A DNA stretch of 64,000 nt, from contig CP014771.1 in the NCBI GenBank assembly GCA_001596155.1, positions 5,022,001 to 5,086,000 of the forward strand, in the 5' to 3' direction. The translations under genes and the position numbers were made by a program. The DNA is from Hymenobacter psoromatis (GTDB lineage: Bacteria > Bacteroidota > Bacteroidia > Cytophagales > Hymenobacteraceae). Shown in pieces: positions 1-8,293 of the stretch (position 1 is the first letter of the stretch; each line of letters begins with the position of its first letter). Below the pieces are notes generated by a model. The model had not been told where the DNA came from. It worked only from the letters and a program-made list of their open reading frames with translations, and searched no databases.

Positions 1-610
1 GCAGCAGGTCCGCCGGCCCCAGCCGCTGGGCCGCGGTATAAGCCCGCAGCATATTGCTGAACGTCTTGAGCGAGAGGCCAAATTGCCGGCGAAAATACCG
101 ATTAAGCTGGCGGGGTGCCCAGCCGGCCGCGACGGCCAACTGGGCCACCGGTTGCGTGCCGGCTTCCTGGTAAAGTTGCTGAAAAAGCTGTTGCTTGCGC
201 GGGTCTGGGGGGTGCCCGGCCAGGTGCGCCGTGAAGCGGGCGATAAGGTGCGCGGCCAGGGCCGACAGCGTCGGAGCCGGTAGGGTGTGCAGGTCCCAAA
301 AATCAGCGGGCAAGTCGAGTTGCCCGTTGAGCGGCAACGGACCCGGCAACAGGTAGTCGGCGGCCAGCAGCAGGAAGCTCACGCCCAGCCAGGTGGTATG
401 GGGGGGCAACGACAGCGACAAGGGAGCGGTGCCCACCCCAAACAGCCTGGTTTGCAGGGATAAGTCAGGCGATAAGATGAGCACCAAGTCACACTTGCCG
501 TCGGGCAGGACGGTAAACGCTACGGGCTCCGTCGTCGGGTTGTCCAACTGCCAAAACTCACTGATGAGGCTGGCTAGCTGCGCGCTGGGATTTATCCAGT
601 TGTAAGTCAT
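1..610 (-). CDS. AraC-family transcriptional regulator (partial, C-terminus beyond window)
   Basis: On the minus strand an ATG at 608-610 opens about 203 codons that run off the left edge. The N-terminal half has the VLPDGKCDLVL signature seen in the DUF6597-type sensor domain of AraC regulators. The last visible residues (GWAPRQLNRYFRRQFGLS) are the first helix-turn-helix of an AraC DNA-binding domain, so the second one is lost beyond the edge. It is a one-component cytoplasmic regulator with unknown ligand and target. A near-perfect hairpin at 622-687 lies directly upstream and separates it from the gene ending at 782. Confidence 0.85.
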   Translation of the reverse strand, partial: MTYNWINPSAQLASLISEFWQLDNPTTEPVAFTVLPDGKCDLVLILSPDLSLQTRLFGVGTAPLSLSLPPHTTWLGVSFLLLAADYLLPGPLPLNGQLDLPADFWDLHTLPAPTLSALAAHLIARFTAHLAGHPPDPRKQQLFQQLYQEAGTQPVAQLAVAAGWAPRQLNRYFRRQFGLSLKTFSNMLRAYTAAQRLGPADLL

Positions 611-621
611 CGGGCTGGCGT

Positions 622-687
622 ATTTCAGGCAACGAAGCTGTTTAGGGAGCGTGGCCGCGCTCCCCAAACAGCTTCGCTGCCTGAAAT
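622..687. repeat. 66-bp uninterrupted inverted repeat (hairpin)
   Basis: Two 33-base arms (622-654 and 655-687) abut without a loop. Only three positions differ, and each would be a G-U pair in a minus-strand transcript, so the RNA could form a continuous stem. It lies between two minus-strand genes and may end or process the transcript of the upstream gene. A REP-like repeat is equally possible. Confidence 0.7.
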
Positions 688-781
688 GTCCGTTGGCTTA
701 ATCCAAATGGGGCTTCTAATTTTGGGTTCAGCGGCGTTTTCAAAAACACTTCAAGTGCTCGCTGCCAACGGCTTAGATTCA

Positions 782-1258
782 CTAGGCGCTCAGAATTTGC
801 TCCGCCACCCGCGCGTGCTGCTCGTTGGCGAGCTGCGCTTTGTCGCGGCTGGCTTGCATTTCCTGCGCTATTTGGTCGAGGCCGGCCCGCACGGCGTAGG
901 TCCGCCCGGTCTCGAAAAACGCCAGCCAGTAGTGTAGCGCCCGCTGCCCGGAGGCGATGATGCCCAAATCCCGCGTGTCGTCGTCCTGGGCGAAGCTGCG
1001 CAGGCGCTGGTCCACCTCGTAGTGGGCTTGCATGATGTGGTTGACCGGCGCGGCCGCACCGCCTAATTCGGCCAGCGCCCGGTCGATGCGGGTGGCCCAC
1101 TGCTGCGCGGTTTTGGTGCCCTGGTCGAGCACGGCCCGGAGCTGCGGGTTATGGGCATCGTGCCGGATGCCGGTGGCCGCGGCGGCGGCGATGTTGCTGC
1201 CGGTCTTCATCGCGGCCAGGCTAAACGTGAGGAGGGAGGTAAGCTGTTCAGTAGTCAT
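782..1258 (-). CDS. DUF892 / YciF-like ferritin-fold protein (divergent)
   Basis: A 158-residue all-helical protein. The start is the ATG at 1258 (MTTEQLTSLL); a longer frame to 1294 adds an unlikely extension. The middle and end follow the DUF892 (YciE/YciF) pattern: LAELGG turn, then IASGQRALHYWLAFFETGR, then a final helix. The canonical EHY of the family reads LHY here and the usual EEK near the last helix reads RDK, so typical iron-ligand glutamates appear to be missing. Family members are stress-related four-helix bundles; this one may be structural rather than a ferroxidase. It lies downstream of the MDR oxidoreductase on the same strand (69-bp gap), possibly co-transcribed. Confidence 0.6.
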   Translation of the reverse strand: MTTEQLTSLLTFSLAAMKTGSNIAAAAATGIRHDAHNPQLRAVLDQGTKTAQQWATRIDRALAELGGAAAPVNHIMQAHYEVDQRLRSFAQDDDTRDLGIIASGQRALHYWLAFFETGRTYAVRAGLDQIAQEMQASRDKAQLANEQHARVAEQILSA

Positions 1259-1327
1259 TTTTGGAAGGGAAATAGGTGAACGGATGGCAAGCAAGCGGGC
1301 CAGCGGGCTGCTTCAGTGGAGGGCCAG

Positions 1328-2308
1328 CTAGTCAGCTTCACTTTCGCCAACCAGCACCATTTTGCCGTGGACTTTGGGCGCGGGTGCTGGCGGGCCGGTG
1401 GCCGTACCGGGGGCCGGGTGGTAGTGGGGGCTGCTGGCCCAGGCCTGCCCCGCCTGCGCCAGCGGATACGTGCGGGCAACATTAGTTTGGAGGATGCCCG
1501 CGTCCAGCTGCCGGGCCATGCGAGCCAGGTCTTCGGCCGAGGGCTTCATGCCGAACATCACGCCGTGGATGCCGTATCTGGCGGCTTCTTCCGCCGACGG
1601 CGGCTGGTTGACGGCCACCAGGTAGCCGCCGGGCTTGAGCACCCCGAAGGAGCGCTGCTGCACATCGCCGCCCACCAGGTCAAATACCACGTCCACGTCA
1701 TGCACCACCGTTTCAAAGGGAGTCGCGCGGTAGTCCAGGACCTCATCGGCCCCCAGCGAGCGCACGAAATCCAGGTCCGACCCGGAGGCGGTGGCAATGA
1801 CGCGCGCCCCCAGTTGGTGGGCAAACTGCACCGCGTAGGCCCCCACGGCCCCCGCGCCCCCGTGAATAAGCACGGTCTGGCCGGCCCGCAGCTGCCCGGC
1901 CCGCATCAGCCCCTGCCAGGCGGTGAGCGCCACCACGGGCACCGAGGCGGCTTCCGCAAACGAGCGCGAGGCCGGCTTGGGAGCCACGGCATCGGCCGGG
2001 GCTACGAGGTAATCGGCGTAGGCCCCGCCGGCGGAGTTGGTGCCGTAAACGGCGGTGCCGGGCGCGAGCGTCGTCACCCCCGCGCCCACGGCTTCCACCG
2101 TGCCGGCGAAGTCGAGGCCCGGAATCCAAGGGAAGGTCAGGGGCATGTGCTGCCGCATCACGCCCGAGGCGAGCACGATGTCAATGGGATTGACGGAGGC
2201 GGCGCGCACGCGCACCAACACCTCACCCGGCCCCGCCTGGGGGGTAGGGATTTCTTCGTACCGCAGGTCGTCGGCCGAGCCGTAATCGTGCAATTGGAGC
2301 GCTTTCAT
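1328..2308 (-). CDS. NADP-dependent zinc-independent MDR oxidoreductase (quinone-oxidoreductase-like)
   Basis: A 326-residue medium-chain dehydrogenase/reductase. The N-terminal GroES-like domain begins MKALQLHDYG and carries PWIPGLDFAGTVEAVGAGV. The Rossmann domain follows with HGGAGAVGAYAVQFAHQLGA, the nucleotide-binding glycine motif. Catalytic-zinc Cys/His ligands are not evident, which fits the quinone oxidoreductase/enoyl-reductase branch that reduces activated double bonds or quinones with NADPH. It is the third gene of a same-strand run: AraC (4038), membrane protein (2807), this gene, then the DUF892 protein. That layout suggests AraC control. Length is normal for the family. Confidence 0.88.
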   Translation of the reverse strand: MKALQLHDYGSADDLRYEEIPTPQAGPGEVLVRVRAASVNPIDIVLASGVMRQHMPLTFPWIPGLDFAGTVEAVGAGVTTLAPGTAVYGTNSAGGAYADYLVAPADAVAPKPASRSFAEAASVPVVALTAWQGLMRAGQLRAGQTVLIHGGAGAVGAYAVQFAHQLGARVIATASGSDLDFVRSLGADEVLDYRATPFETVVHDVDVVFDLVGGDVQQRSFGVLKPGGYLVAVNQPPSAEEAARYGIHGVMFGMKPSAEDLARMARQLDAGILQTNVARTYPLAQAGQAWASSPHYHPAPGTATGPPAPAPKVHGKMVLVGESEAD

Positions 2309-2357
2309 AAGGAAAAATGGAAAAGTTAAGGGGTTGGAAAAGGTCCGTCCGGGGCTG

Positions 2358-2807
2358 CTACCCCGCCGTAAGCTCGGGGGCGGCGGCTGGGGTCCGCGGC
2401 CAGCTAAGCCAGGTAGCCAGCAGCACCAGCGTTGTCATGCCCAGGTCAATGTAGAGTTGGGGCGGAAACTGGTCCATACTCTGGCCCGGCCCGAGCAGCT
2501 CCGGGTCGGTCCAGGCCGCGCCCGGAAAGAGGTTCGCGGCGGCCTGCGACCAGAACAGCGAGCCCGCGGAAAGGGCCGCCGCCAACACGTTCGTTTGCCG
2601 GTCGCCGGCCCGCCGCCAGGTGAAGAACAGGGAAGCCCCGGCCAGCAAAACCCCGACGGCCATCGTCTGCCCGTTGTGAAATTTGGCGTGCGGTGGCCAG
2701 CGCGGGTTATAGACGTGGGTAGCGTTGAAATCGGCCAGAAAGCCGCCCGTGCCCGTGATGAGCGCGTTCAGGGTAAACAGCCAGCGGCCAGCCGTGGGCT
2801 TGGTCAT
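2358..2807 (-). CDS. Small four-helix integral membrane protein (DUF6640-like)
   Basis: A 149-residue protein starting at the ATG at 2807 (MTKPTAGRWLF); the upstream part of the frame reads into non-coding sequence. It has about four hydrophobic segments. The stretch FNATHVYNPRWPPHAKFHNGQ between the first two resembles the conserved loop of DUF6640 membrane proteins, recalled from family knowledge and not searched. Function unknown. It sits 49 bp upstream of the MDR gene and 169 bp downstream of the AraC gene, all on the minus strand, so it is probably part of an AraC-governed cassette. Confidence 0.65.
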   Translation of the reverse strand: MTKPTAGRWLFTLNALITGTGGFLADFNATHVYNPRWPPHAKFHNGQTMAVGVLLAGASLFFTWRRAGDRQTNVLAAALSAGSLFWSQAAANLFPGAAWTDPELLGPGQSMDQFPPQLYIDLGMTTLVLLATWLSWPRTPAAAPELTAG

Positions 2808-2976
2808 GGGGGGTAAGGGATAATGGGTGGAAGCCCACCGCCGCCGGCCCCAACCGTTGATAGCGCCCGGCGTAGCAGGCGCAACGGCGGCAAAGCCAGG
2901 GGGAAGCGGAATTGCTTGCACAAAATTACCGGCCCCTTCCTGACTAAAATACCCAAAAAGACCCCAAAAAATAGTC

Positions 2977-4038
2977 CTATCCCCGGTCCAGCTCACGCTG
3001 CGGCAGTTGCGCCTGGTAGGCTTTAGGATTGAGGCCGTGGTGCTTGGCAAACAAGCGCGTGAAGTGGCTCAGGTTAGTGAAGCCCAACTGGTAACCCACT
3101 TCCGACACCGAAAACCGCGCCAGGCTCCGCTTGGCCTCGGTCATGCGGGCGGCCTGGTAGTACTGAAAAATGCTGGCCCCAAAAACCTGGCGAAACAGGC
3201 TGCTCAGCTTCGCCTCATTCATCCCGACCGACCGGGCCAGCTGGGGTAGGGAGGGCGGCGTGGCGAGCGCGGCCAGCACCTGGTCGCGCACCTGGAACAG
3301 GGTCTCCACGTCGGCCGCGCGCAGGGAGTAGCCCGGCGTGGCGGCCCGCTGGGCCAGTTCCCGAAACAGGTAGTAAACCAGCTCCTGGACTTTGAGCCGG
3401 TAGAAAAAGCCGTCCCACGGCTGCGCGGGCCGGGGCGGGGCCAGTTCGAGCAGCACCCGCAATAAGTCGGGGGTGCCGAGGGTGTCATACGCCACCGGGG
3501 TGCGGGCCGCCAGCAACGTCCGCAGCCAGTCCGTCGCCGGCGTAAACCAGGTGGCCAGCAGGCTTTTGCTGATGGCCAGGTTCACCGTAAACAGCTCCGT
3601 GTGGGCCGGCAGGCGCGTGGTGATGCCCACGTCGTCGGAGGTGAGCAGCACGGCGGTCAGGTGCCAGGCCGCGCCGGCCGCGGCCGGCTTGCGAAGCTGG
3701 AAGCTCAGTAGCAGCACGTCGGTTTCGGCCTGGGCCGAGCCGGGCCGGAGCACCTGCTCGTGCAGGTAGCGCAGGTGCCGCAAGGCAATGACCAGGCCCG
3801 GCTCGGCGGCCACCAGCGTTACCTGGCCCGTGCCGAGCGTGGGGGGTAGGGCGTAGGTAGTGCTGGCCCCCGGCACGCCGCTGGCCAGCAACTCCGCCAT
3901 GCGCTGAAAATCCGTCATTGCCCGTTCCGAAACGATGCTCATAGCCTGGGGCGAAAGGTAAAAATAGGACTGCTGGGTAGGCTCGTCCCCGGCGCAATGC
4001 GTTGTCGCCAATGCTGACACCGGGGCGCAAGATTCCAT
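2977..4038 (-). CDS. AraC-family transcriptional regulator
   Basis: A 353-residue protein. The C-terminal third (about 255-345) holds two helix-turn-helix units: LPQLARSVGMNEAKLSSLFRQ and the conserved VSEVGYQLGFTNLSHFTRLF, ending HHGLNPKAYQ. The N-terminal two thirds show no recognised sensor. An ATG at 4038 is used; a second Met near residue 33 is an alternative. It heads a minus-strand group with the membrane protein, the MDR enzyme and the DUF892 protein, which are its likely targets. A strong terminator (4088-4138) insulates it from the SDR gene upstream. Confidence 0.9.
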   Translation of the reverse strand: MESCAPVSALATTHCAGDEPTQQSYFYLSPQAMSIVSERAMTDFQRMAELLASGVPGASTTYALPPTLGTGQVTLVAAEPGLVIALRHLRYLHEQVLRPGSAQAETDVLLLSFQLRKPAAAGAAWHLTAVLLTSDDVGITTRLPAHTELFTVNLAISKSLLATWFTPATDWLRTLLAARTPVAYDTLGTPDLLRVLLELAPPRPAQPWDGFFYRLKVQELVYYLFRELAQRAATPGYSLRAADVETLFQVRDQVLAALATPPSLPQLARSVGMNEAKLSSLFRQVFGASIFQYYQAARMTEAKRSLARFSVSEVGYQLGFTNLSHFTRLFAKHHGLNPKAYQAQLPQRELDRG

Positions 4039-4087
4039 AATCTTAGCCTAAAAATTTGGGCTAACCAGTATAGCACCAACGTACCCG

Positions 4088-4138
4088 CCAAAAACGCGCG
4101 CCGCTACTGGAGTAACCAGGAGCGGCGCGCGTTTTTGG
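4088..4138. terminator. Bidirectional rho-independent terminator
   Basis: An 18-bp perfect GC-rich stem (4088-4105 with 4121-4138) is flanked by A5/T5 tracts, and its loop contains a further 4-bp CTGG/CCAG pairing. It lies just after the end of the SDR gene (minus strand) and before the AraC gene starting at 4038. Confidence 0.85.
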
Positions 4139-4176
4139 GCCAAGCTGACGGATAGGGAATGGCTCGCCTGCTTGCC

Positions 4177-4929
4177 CTATAAAACCATCCCCCCCGTCAG
4201 CTCCAGGCGCTGGCCGTTGAGCCAGCGGGCGGCATCGGTGCATAGAAAAGCCACCACGCCGCCGATGTCGTCGGGCTCGGCGACGCGGCCCAGCGCCGTG
4301 GCCTGGGCGATGTAGGCCCGGATTTCGGGGGTGTCGAGCATGGCCCCGCCCCCAAACACCGCGCCTGGGGCCACCACGTTGGCCGCAATGCCCCGGCTGC
4401 CCAATTCCAGGGCCAGGTAGCGCGTGAAAACCTCCACGGCCCCTTTCATGGTGGCGTAGGCCGACACGCCCGCGAAGGAGCTGCGCGTGGCCGCCGAGGA
4501 AATGTTGATAATGCGGCCACCATCGCGCAGCAAGGGCAGGGCCTGCTGCGTGAGGAAGTACACGCCCTTGAAGTGGACGTTGAGCATCTCATCAAACTGC
4601 GCCTCGGTCGTCTCGGCAAAGGGGGCGCTCAGGCTGTTGCCGGCGTTGTTGATAAGGAAGTCAAACCGGTCGGTGCCGAACGTATCGGCCAGCACCGCGG
4701 CAACCCGCGCGAAGAACGCGCCGAAGGTGCTGAGGTCGGCGACGTTCAGCGGCAGGGCCACGGCGCGGCGGCCCAGGGTTTCGAGGTCGGCGACGACGGC
4801 CGCGGCTTCGGCCTGCTGGCTGCGGTACGTCAGGATAACGTCGATGCCCTGCTGGGCCAGCTTCAGGGCCATGTCTTTGCCCAGGCCCCGGCTGCCGCCG
4901 GTGAGCAGGGCGATTTTGGAAGTACGCAT
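4177..4929 (-). CDS. Short-chain dehydrogenase/reductase (SDR)
   Basis: A 250-residue classical SDR from the ATG at 4929 (MRTSKIALLTGGSRGLG). Visible motifs are TGGSRGLG for NAD(P) binding, the NNAG motif (FLINNAGNS), the catalytic serine in IINISSAATRS, and YATMK as the YxxxK catalytic pair. It likely oxidises or reduces a small alcohol or ketone; the substrate is not evident. It lies 94 bp downstream of an AraC regulator on the same strand (5024-5974), forming an AraC-SDR pair, and ends at a strong terminator. The upstream extension of the frame lacks SDR character. Confidence 0.9.
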   Translation of the reverse strand: MRTSKIALLTGGSRGLGKDMALKLAQQGIDVILTYRSQQAEAAAVVADLETLGRRAVALPLNVADLSTFGAFFARVAAVLADTFGTDRFDFLINNAGNSLSAPFAETTEAQFDEMLNVHFKGVYFLTQQALPLLRDGGRIINISSAATRSSFAGVSAYATMKGAVEVFTRYLALELGSRGIAANVVAPGAVFGGGAMLDTPEIRAYIAQATALGRVAEPDDIGGVVAFLCTDAARWLNGQRLELTGGMVL

Positions 4930-5023
4930 AGAAAAGGGGGTTTGTCGGGTTGATGGAACACGACAAAGGTCCCTCGCCGGGCCGCTGGCGGCGTTGTGCC
5001 CGCCAATCAGCTTTTTGTAGAAA

Positions 5024-5974
5024 TCAAACCGGCCCCGCGGCCAGGGTCCGAAAGGCACCGGGGCTCACGGCGGCGTAGCGGCGGAAAAAGTGCGAGAAGT
5101 GCGCCATATCCACGAAGCCCAGGCTGTCGGCAATCTCCCAGAGCGTCCAGTCGGAGTGGTGCAGCAGCCCTTTGGCCTCCTGCGCCAGCCGCCCGCCAAT
5201 GAGGTCGGTAGTGGTGCGGCCGGTGCGCTCCTTGAGCACTTTGTTGAGGTGGTTGACGTGGACGGCCAGCCGGTTGGCAAAGTCCCTGGCCGTGCGCAGC
5301 GGTACGCGCTGCTGAGGCGTGGTAAGGGGAAACTGCCGCTCCAGCAGCTCCACGAAGCGCGCCGCGAGCCGGGCCGCGGCCGAGTGGGTGGAAAGCAGCG
5401 GGGTCGTGGGCTGCTGTTTTTGGCCCAGGTGCAGCAGTTCCAGCGCGTAAGCCCGCAGCAGGTCGTACTTATGGACGTAGTCGGAAGTCAGCTCCTCGTG
5501 CATCTGGGCAAACAGCGTAGTCGCCCGCGCTACCGCGGGGGGTAGGAGCTGGAACACGGGGTAGTCGCCGGCCCGGAACAGGGGCAGCTCGTCGGGGGTG
5601 CCGCCCCCGAGCACCGGCAGCAGAAACTCGGCCGTGAACAGGCAGACCTGCCCCCGCTGCGCCTCGGTGGGCCACCATTGAAACGGCACCTTGGGGGTCG
5701 AAAACACCAGGGCATCGGGCGCAATGGCAATAGTTTGGTGAGCGTACTCGGTATAGCTTCGGCTGCGCAACAGACTGATTTTATAGAAGTTGCGGCAGGC
5801 GTAGGAGGCGGCGGGCCGCCGCTGGGCCGGCTGCCACAGGTCGAGGTTGGCCAAATCAAACACGTTGAAGTGGCCCACCTCGCGCTGAATGCCTGCGGGG
5901 AGCAGCGTATTTAGGTCGAGGCCGGTGGCGGTAGTCAGTTCCTGGTAGCTGGCGCGCAGCGCGGTCGTCGTCAT
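5024..5974 (-). CDS. AraC-family transcriptional regulator (paralogue of 16721-17650)
   Basis: A 316-residue protein. The N-terminal sensor half includes REVGHFNVFDLANLD and FYKISLLRSRSYTEYAH, and the C-terminal half has the AraC domain with HVNHLNKVLKERTGRTTTDL and WEIADSLGFVDMAHFSHFF. It is clearly paralogous to the regulator at 16721-17650 along its whole length (shared GHFNVF, YYKISL/FYKISL, TPKVP). Both paralogues precede an SDR gene on the same strand, so each probably controls its own SDR. Length is typical for this AraC subgroup. The ligand is unknown. Confidence 0.92.
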   Translation of the reverse strand: MTTTALRASYQELTTATGLDLNTLLPAGIQREVGHFNVFDLANLDLWQPAQRRPAASYACRNFYKISLLRSRSYTEYAHQTIAIAPDALVFSTPKVPFQWWPTEAQRGQVCLFTAEFLLPVLGGGTPDELPLFRAGDYPVFQLLPPAVARATTLFAQMHEELTSDYVHKYDLLRAYALELLHLGQKQQPTTPLLSTHSAAARLAARFVELLERQFPLTTPQQRVPLRTARDFANRLAVHVNHLNKVLKERTGRTTTDLIGGRLAQEAKGLLHHSDWTLWEIADSLGFVDMAHFSHFFRRYAAVSPGAFRTLAAGPV

Positions 5975-6022
5975 GGCAGCCGGTTACTTGGGAGAAGAAA
6001 AACGCGGGCAAGTTCGCTGTTA

Positions 6023-6050
6023 AAAACTATGCTTAGTACAGCATAGTTTT
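6023..6050 (-). terminator. Hairpin, probable terminator of the SnoaL-FAA transcript
   Basis: An 11-bp perfect stem (6023-6033 with 6040-6050) with an A-rich start and T-rich end lies about 100 bp after the FAA hydrolase stop and 49 bp before the AraC start. It could also act as an operator for that AraC gene. Confidence 0.55.
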
Positions 6051-6151
6051 CCAGTTGCAAGCTTTTAGCCAACACCCCTGCTGCTGCCTACTGCGCGGAA
6101 ACTGGCCGCGGAGCGGAGTCGTCAATAGCCAATCTGTCTGCCGTTGGCCTG

Positions 6152-7018
6152 CTACCCAACGGCGGCCTGCGCGTGGCGAACGCAGTGCTGCCGGGAGCTT
6201 CCTAGCCCACTGATACCGGCTTCCACCACATCGCCCGCCCGCAAAAACACCGGGGGCGACTGGTGGTAGCCCGTGCCCGTCGGGGTGCCCGTGGCAATGA
6301 CATCGCCCGGCAGCAGGGTCATAAAGCGGCTGATGTAGGCCACCAGGTAGGGCACGCTGAACAGGAGGTGGCGCGTCGAGCCCTGCTGCATCAGGCGGCC
6401 GTTCACGCGCAGCCACAGGCCCAGGTTGGCGGGGTTGGGCACCTCATCGGGCGTTACCAGGTAGGGACCCAGCGGGGCAAACGAGTCGCAGCCCTTGCCC
6501 TTGTCCGCGCTGCCGCCCCGCTCCAGTTGGTAGGCCCGCTCGCTCAGGTCATCAAACAGCGCGTAGCCGGCAACGTAGGCCGGGGCTTCGGCCTCGGATA
6601 CGTAGCGCGCCGTGCGCTTTATCACCACGGCCAGCTCCACTTCCCAATCCGTTTTGCGCGAGCCGGGCGGCAGCACGATGGGGTCGTGGGGGCCGCTCAG
6701 GGCGCTGGTAGCTTTCAAAAAAAGCGCCGGCTCGGTGGGCAGTGGCTGGCCGCTGGCCTGCGCGTGGGCGGCGTAGTTGAAGCCTACCCCCACTATCTTG
6801 GACGGGCGCGCCACGGGGCTGCCCAACCGGGTAGCCAGGGGCACCGGCTCCAGCTGCTGGAGCGGCCGGGCCAGGTACTCCCGGAGCCGCGCCAGGCCAT
6901 CGCCCGCGAAAAAGGCTTCGTCGTAGGCTGCCGTCACGGGGGTAGCACTATAGAGCTGGTGTCCCAGGAGCACGCCGGGTTTCTCGTGGCCAACCGGCCC
7001 GTAGCTAATTAGCTTCAT
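6152..7018 (-). CDS. Fumarylacetoacetate hydrolase family protein
   Basis: A 288-residue FAH-fold protein. Motifs are GVGFNYAAHA early in the catalytic domain, TDWEVELAVVI (acidic metal ligands), GYALFDDLSERAYQ, the CDSFAPLGPYLVT loop, and GDVIATGTPTGTGY near the end. Such enzymes cleave C-C bonds or decarboxylate/isomerise 2-oxo acids, often at the end of aromatic or sugar-acid catabolism, using a divalent metal. It starts 37 bp downstream of the SnoaL-like gene on the same strand, so the two likely form one operon. A MarR gene lies further upstream and may control it. Confidence 0.88.
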   Translation of the reverse strand: MKLISYGPVGHEKPGVLLGHQLYSATPVTAAYDEAFFAGDGLARLREYLARPLQQLEPVPLATRLGSPVARPSKIVGVGFNYAAHAQASGQPLPTEPALFLKATSALSGPHDPIVLPPGSRKTDWEVELAVVIKRTARYVSEAEAPAYVAGYALFDDLSERAYQLERGGSADKGKGCDSFAPLGPYLVTPDEVPNPANLGLWLRVNGRLMQQGSTRHLLFSVPYLVAYISRFMTLLPGDVIATGTPTGTGYHQSPPVFLRAGDVVEAGISGLGSSRQHCVRHAQAAVG

Positions 7019-7055
7019 CCGGCAGGCCGTAGGTAAGCACTTGGTAAGCGGTTAT

Positions 7056-7475
7056 TTAGGACTTGACTAATTGCTGCATCACGGCCGGCAAGGTATTCAC
7101 GCCCCAGTGCTCGACGTACTTGCCGTGGCGCACGCGCACCATATCCAGCACGTCAATCGTCACGAACTTGCCCGTTGGGGCCAGGCCCAGCAGCGGGCCG
7201 GTGTGCGTGCCCGTAATGGCCTTGCGGGTAGTTACCAGGTCGCCCTCCGCTACTTGCTCGTAGATAATGACCTGCATATCGGACAAGGCGGGCCGCAGCA
7301 CGTTTTGAAACGTGTTCCACATGCCGTTGGGGCCGTTGTCGGCTCCGGCCGGGGCCGCGTGATTGATGAACTGTTCAGCCATCAGCTCCTGAAAACTGGC
7401 GCGGTTGCCCTGTTCAATCACTTCCTGGTTGAAGCGTTGCACTACTGCCTTATTCTGTTCAAGCGCGGTGGTCAT
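7056..7475 (-). CDS. SnoaL-like ester cyclase / NTF2-fold protein
   Basis: A 139-residue protein from the ATG at 7475 (MTTALEQNKAVVQRF); the longer frame to 7568 adds a Phe-rich stretch that overlaps the promoter-like region. Features are EQFINHAAP with the conserved His, a central DNGPNGMWNTF turn, and GTHTGPLLGLAPTGK, typical of the SnoaL/polyketide-cyclase-like group with an NTF2 alpha+beta fold. Members act on small aromatic or keto compounds, or have no known activity. It is the first gene of a two-gene unit with the FAA hydrolase. Confidence 0.82.
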   Translation of the reverse strand: MTTALEQNKAVVQRFNQEVIEQGNRASFQELMAEQFINHAAPAGADNGPNGMWNTFQNVLRPALSDMQVIIYEQVAEGDLVTTRKAITGTHTGPLLGLAPTGKFVTIDVLDMVRVRHGKYVEHWGVNTLPAVMQQLVKS

Positions 7476-7576
7476 ATGGTTAATTAAAAAAGATAAGGGG
7501 GGGTAGAAAAAGAAAAACCCAACCGCCATACAGGCTTTCTGCCCGGATTTTTTCGTGGCTGGCAGCATTTACGACG

Positions 7577-7600
7577 CAAATATACGTGAGACTTATAAGT
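7577..7600 (-). promoter_or_regulatory. Promoter -7 element with adjacent 10-bp palindrome upstream of SnoaL gene
   Basis: On the minus strand TATATTTG (7577-7584) matches the Bacteroidota -7 consensus TANNTTTG. Seven bases upstream lies the perfect palindrome ACTTATAAGT (7591-7600), placed where a repressor would block the promoter. No good TTG -33 was seen at the usual distance. The neighbouring MarR protein is the obvious candidate binder; that is inference. Confidence 0.4.
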
Positions 7601-7782
7601 TTACCTTACATTCACAAAAAGAAGAAATTCGCGCGCTCTTTCAGGCTAACCGGCACCGCAACGTAGTGTAATTACGACTGATTGTTAATTATTTACGAAT
7701 ACTTAGTTGTTTCCAACAGGCCCTACCCTCCCTCTCTGGCAGGGGGCTAGAAAGCCAGGAATTGGGTAGGGCACCCGGTGAA

Positions 7783-8226
7783 TCAGGACAGCAGCAGGGG
7801 CGTATAAGCCTGCAAGCGTTGGAGCAGGGGCACGGCGGCGGCCAGGGTGTGCTGCTCCTCCGGCGAGAGGCAGGCGCTGATGGCGGCCGCCAGCCAGAGG
7901 TCGCGTTCCGTGCGGGCGCGCGCCACGAGTTCCTCGCCGGCCGCCGTGAGACGAATGTGCTGCTTGCGCTTATCCGTTGCGGAGGGCTGGCGCGTGAGGT
8001 AGCCCAGGGCGGCCAGGTGCTGCAACACCTGCGACATGGATTGCGGCGCAATGTTGGCCAGCGTGGCCAGCTCGGTGGGGAGCAGTAGCGGTTGCTGGTG
8101 CAACAGCGAAAGGGTCGTGGTTTCCGTCAGCGATAACTGCCCGGCGGCGCGCACCTGCCGCCGCAATCGTTTGAAGAGCAGCGAAACCTCGTTGCGCAGC
8201 GAGTAAGCCAGTTGTTGCACGTCCAT
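7783..8226 (-). CDS. MarR-family transcriptional regulator
   Basis: A 147-residue winged-helix protein from the ATG at 8226 (MDVQQLAYSL). The LSLTETTTLSLL, LATLANIAPQSMSQVLQHLAALGYLTRQ (recognition helix) and wing DKRKQHIRLTAAGEE follow the MarR pattern, with flanking dimerisation helices. MarR proteins usually repress their own gene and a neighbouring detoxification operon until a phenolic or oxidant ligand binds. A perfect palindrome (8242-8257) lies just upstream of its start, and another near the downstream SnoaL-FAA unit. Confidence 0.9.
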   Translation of the reverse strand: MDVQQLAYSLRNEVSLLFKRLRRQVRAAGQLSLTETTTLSLLHQQPLLLPTELATLANIAPQSMSQVLQHLAALGYLTRQPSATDKRKQHIRLTAAGEELVARARTERDLWLAAAISACLSPEEQHTLAAAVPLLQRLQAYTPLLLS

Positions 8227-8230
8227 GCGC

Positions 8231-8257
8231 CAAAAGTAAGCTAACCTGCTCAGGTTA
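8231..8257 (-). promoter_or_regulatory. MarR promoter element and palindromic operator
   Basis: TACTTTTG on the minus strand (8231-8238) matches TANNTTTG. Directly upstream is the perfect palindrome TAACCTGCTCAGGTTA (8242-8257; 6-bp arms, 4-bp centre), a plausible autoregulatory MarR site. The -7 box sits only 5 bases before the ATG, so the transcript may be almost leaderless. A TTG at the expected -33 distance was not found. Confidence 0.5.
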
Positions 8258-8293
8258 CTGAGTACCATCTCCGCGCTGGTGAGCCGGCTCAAG

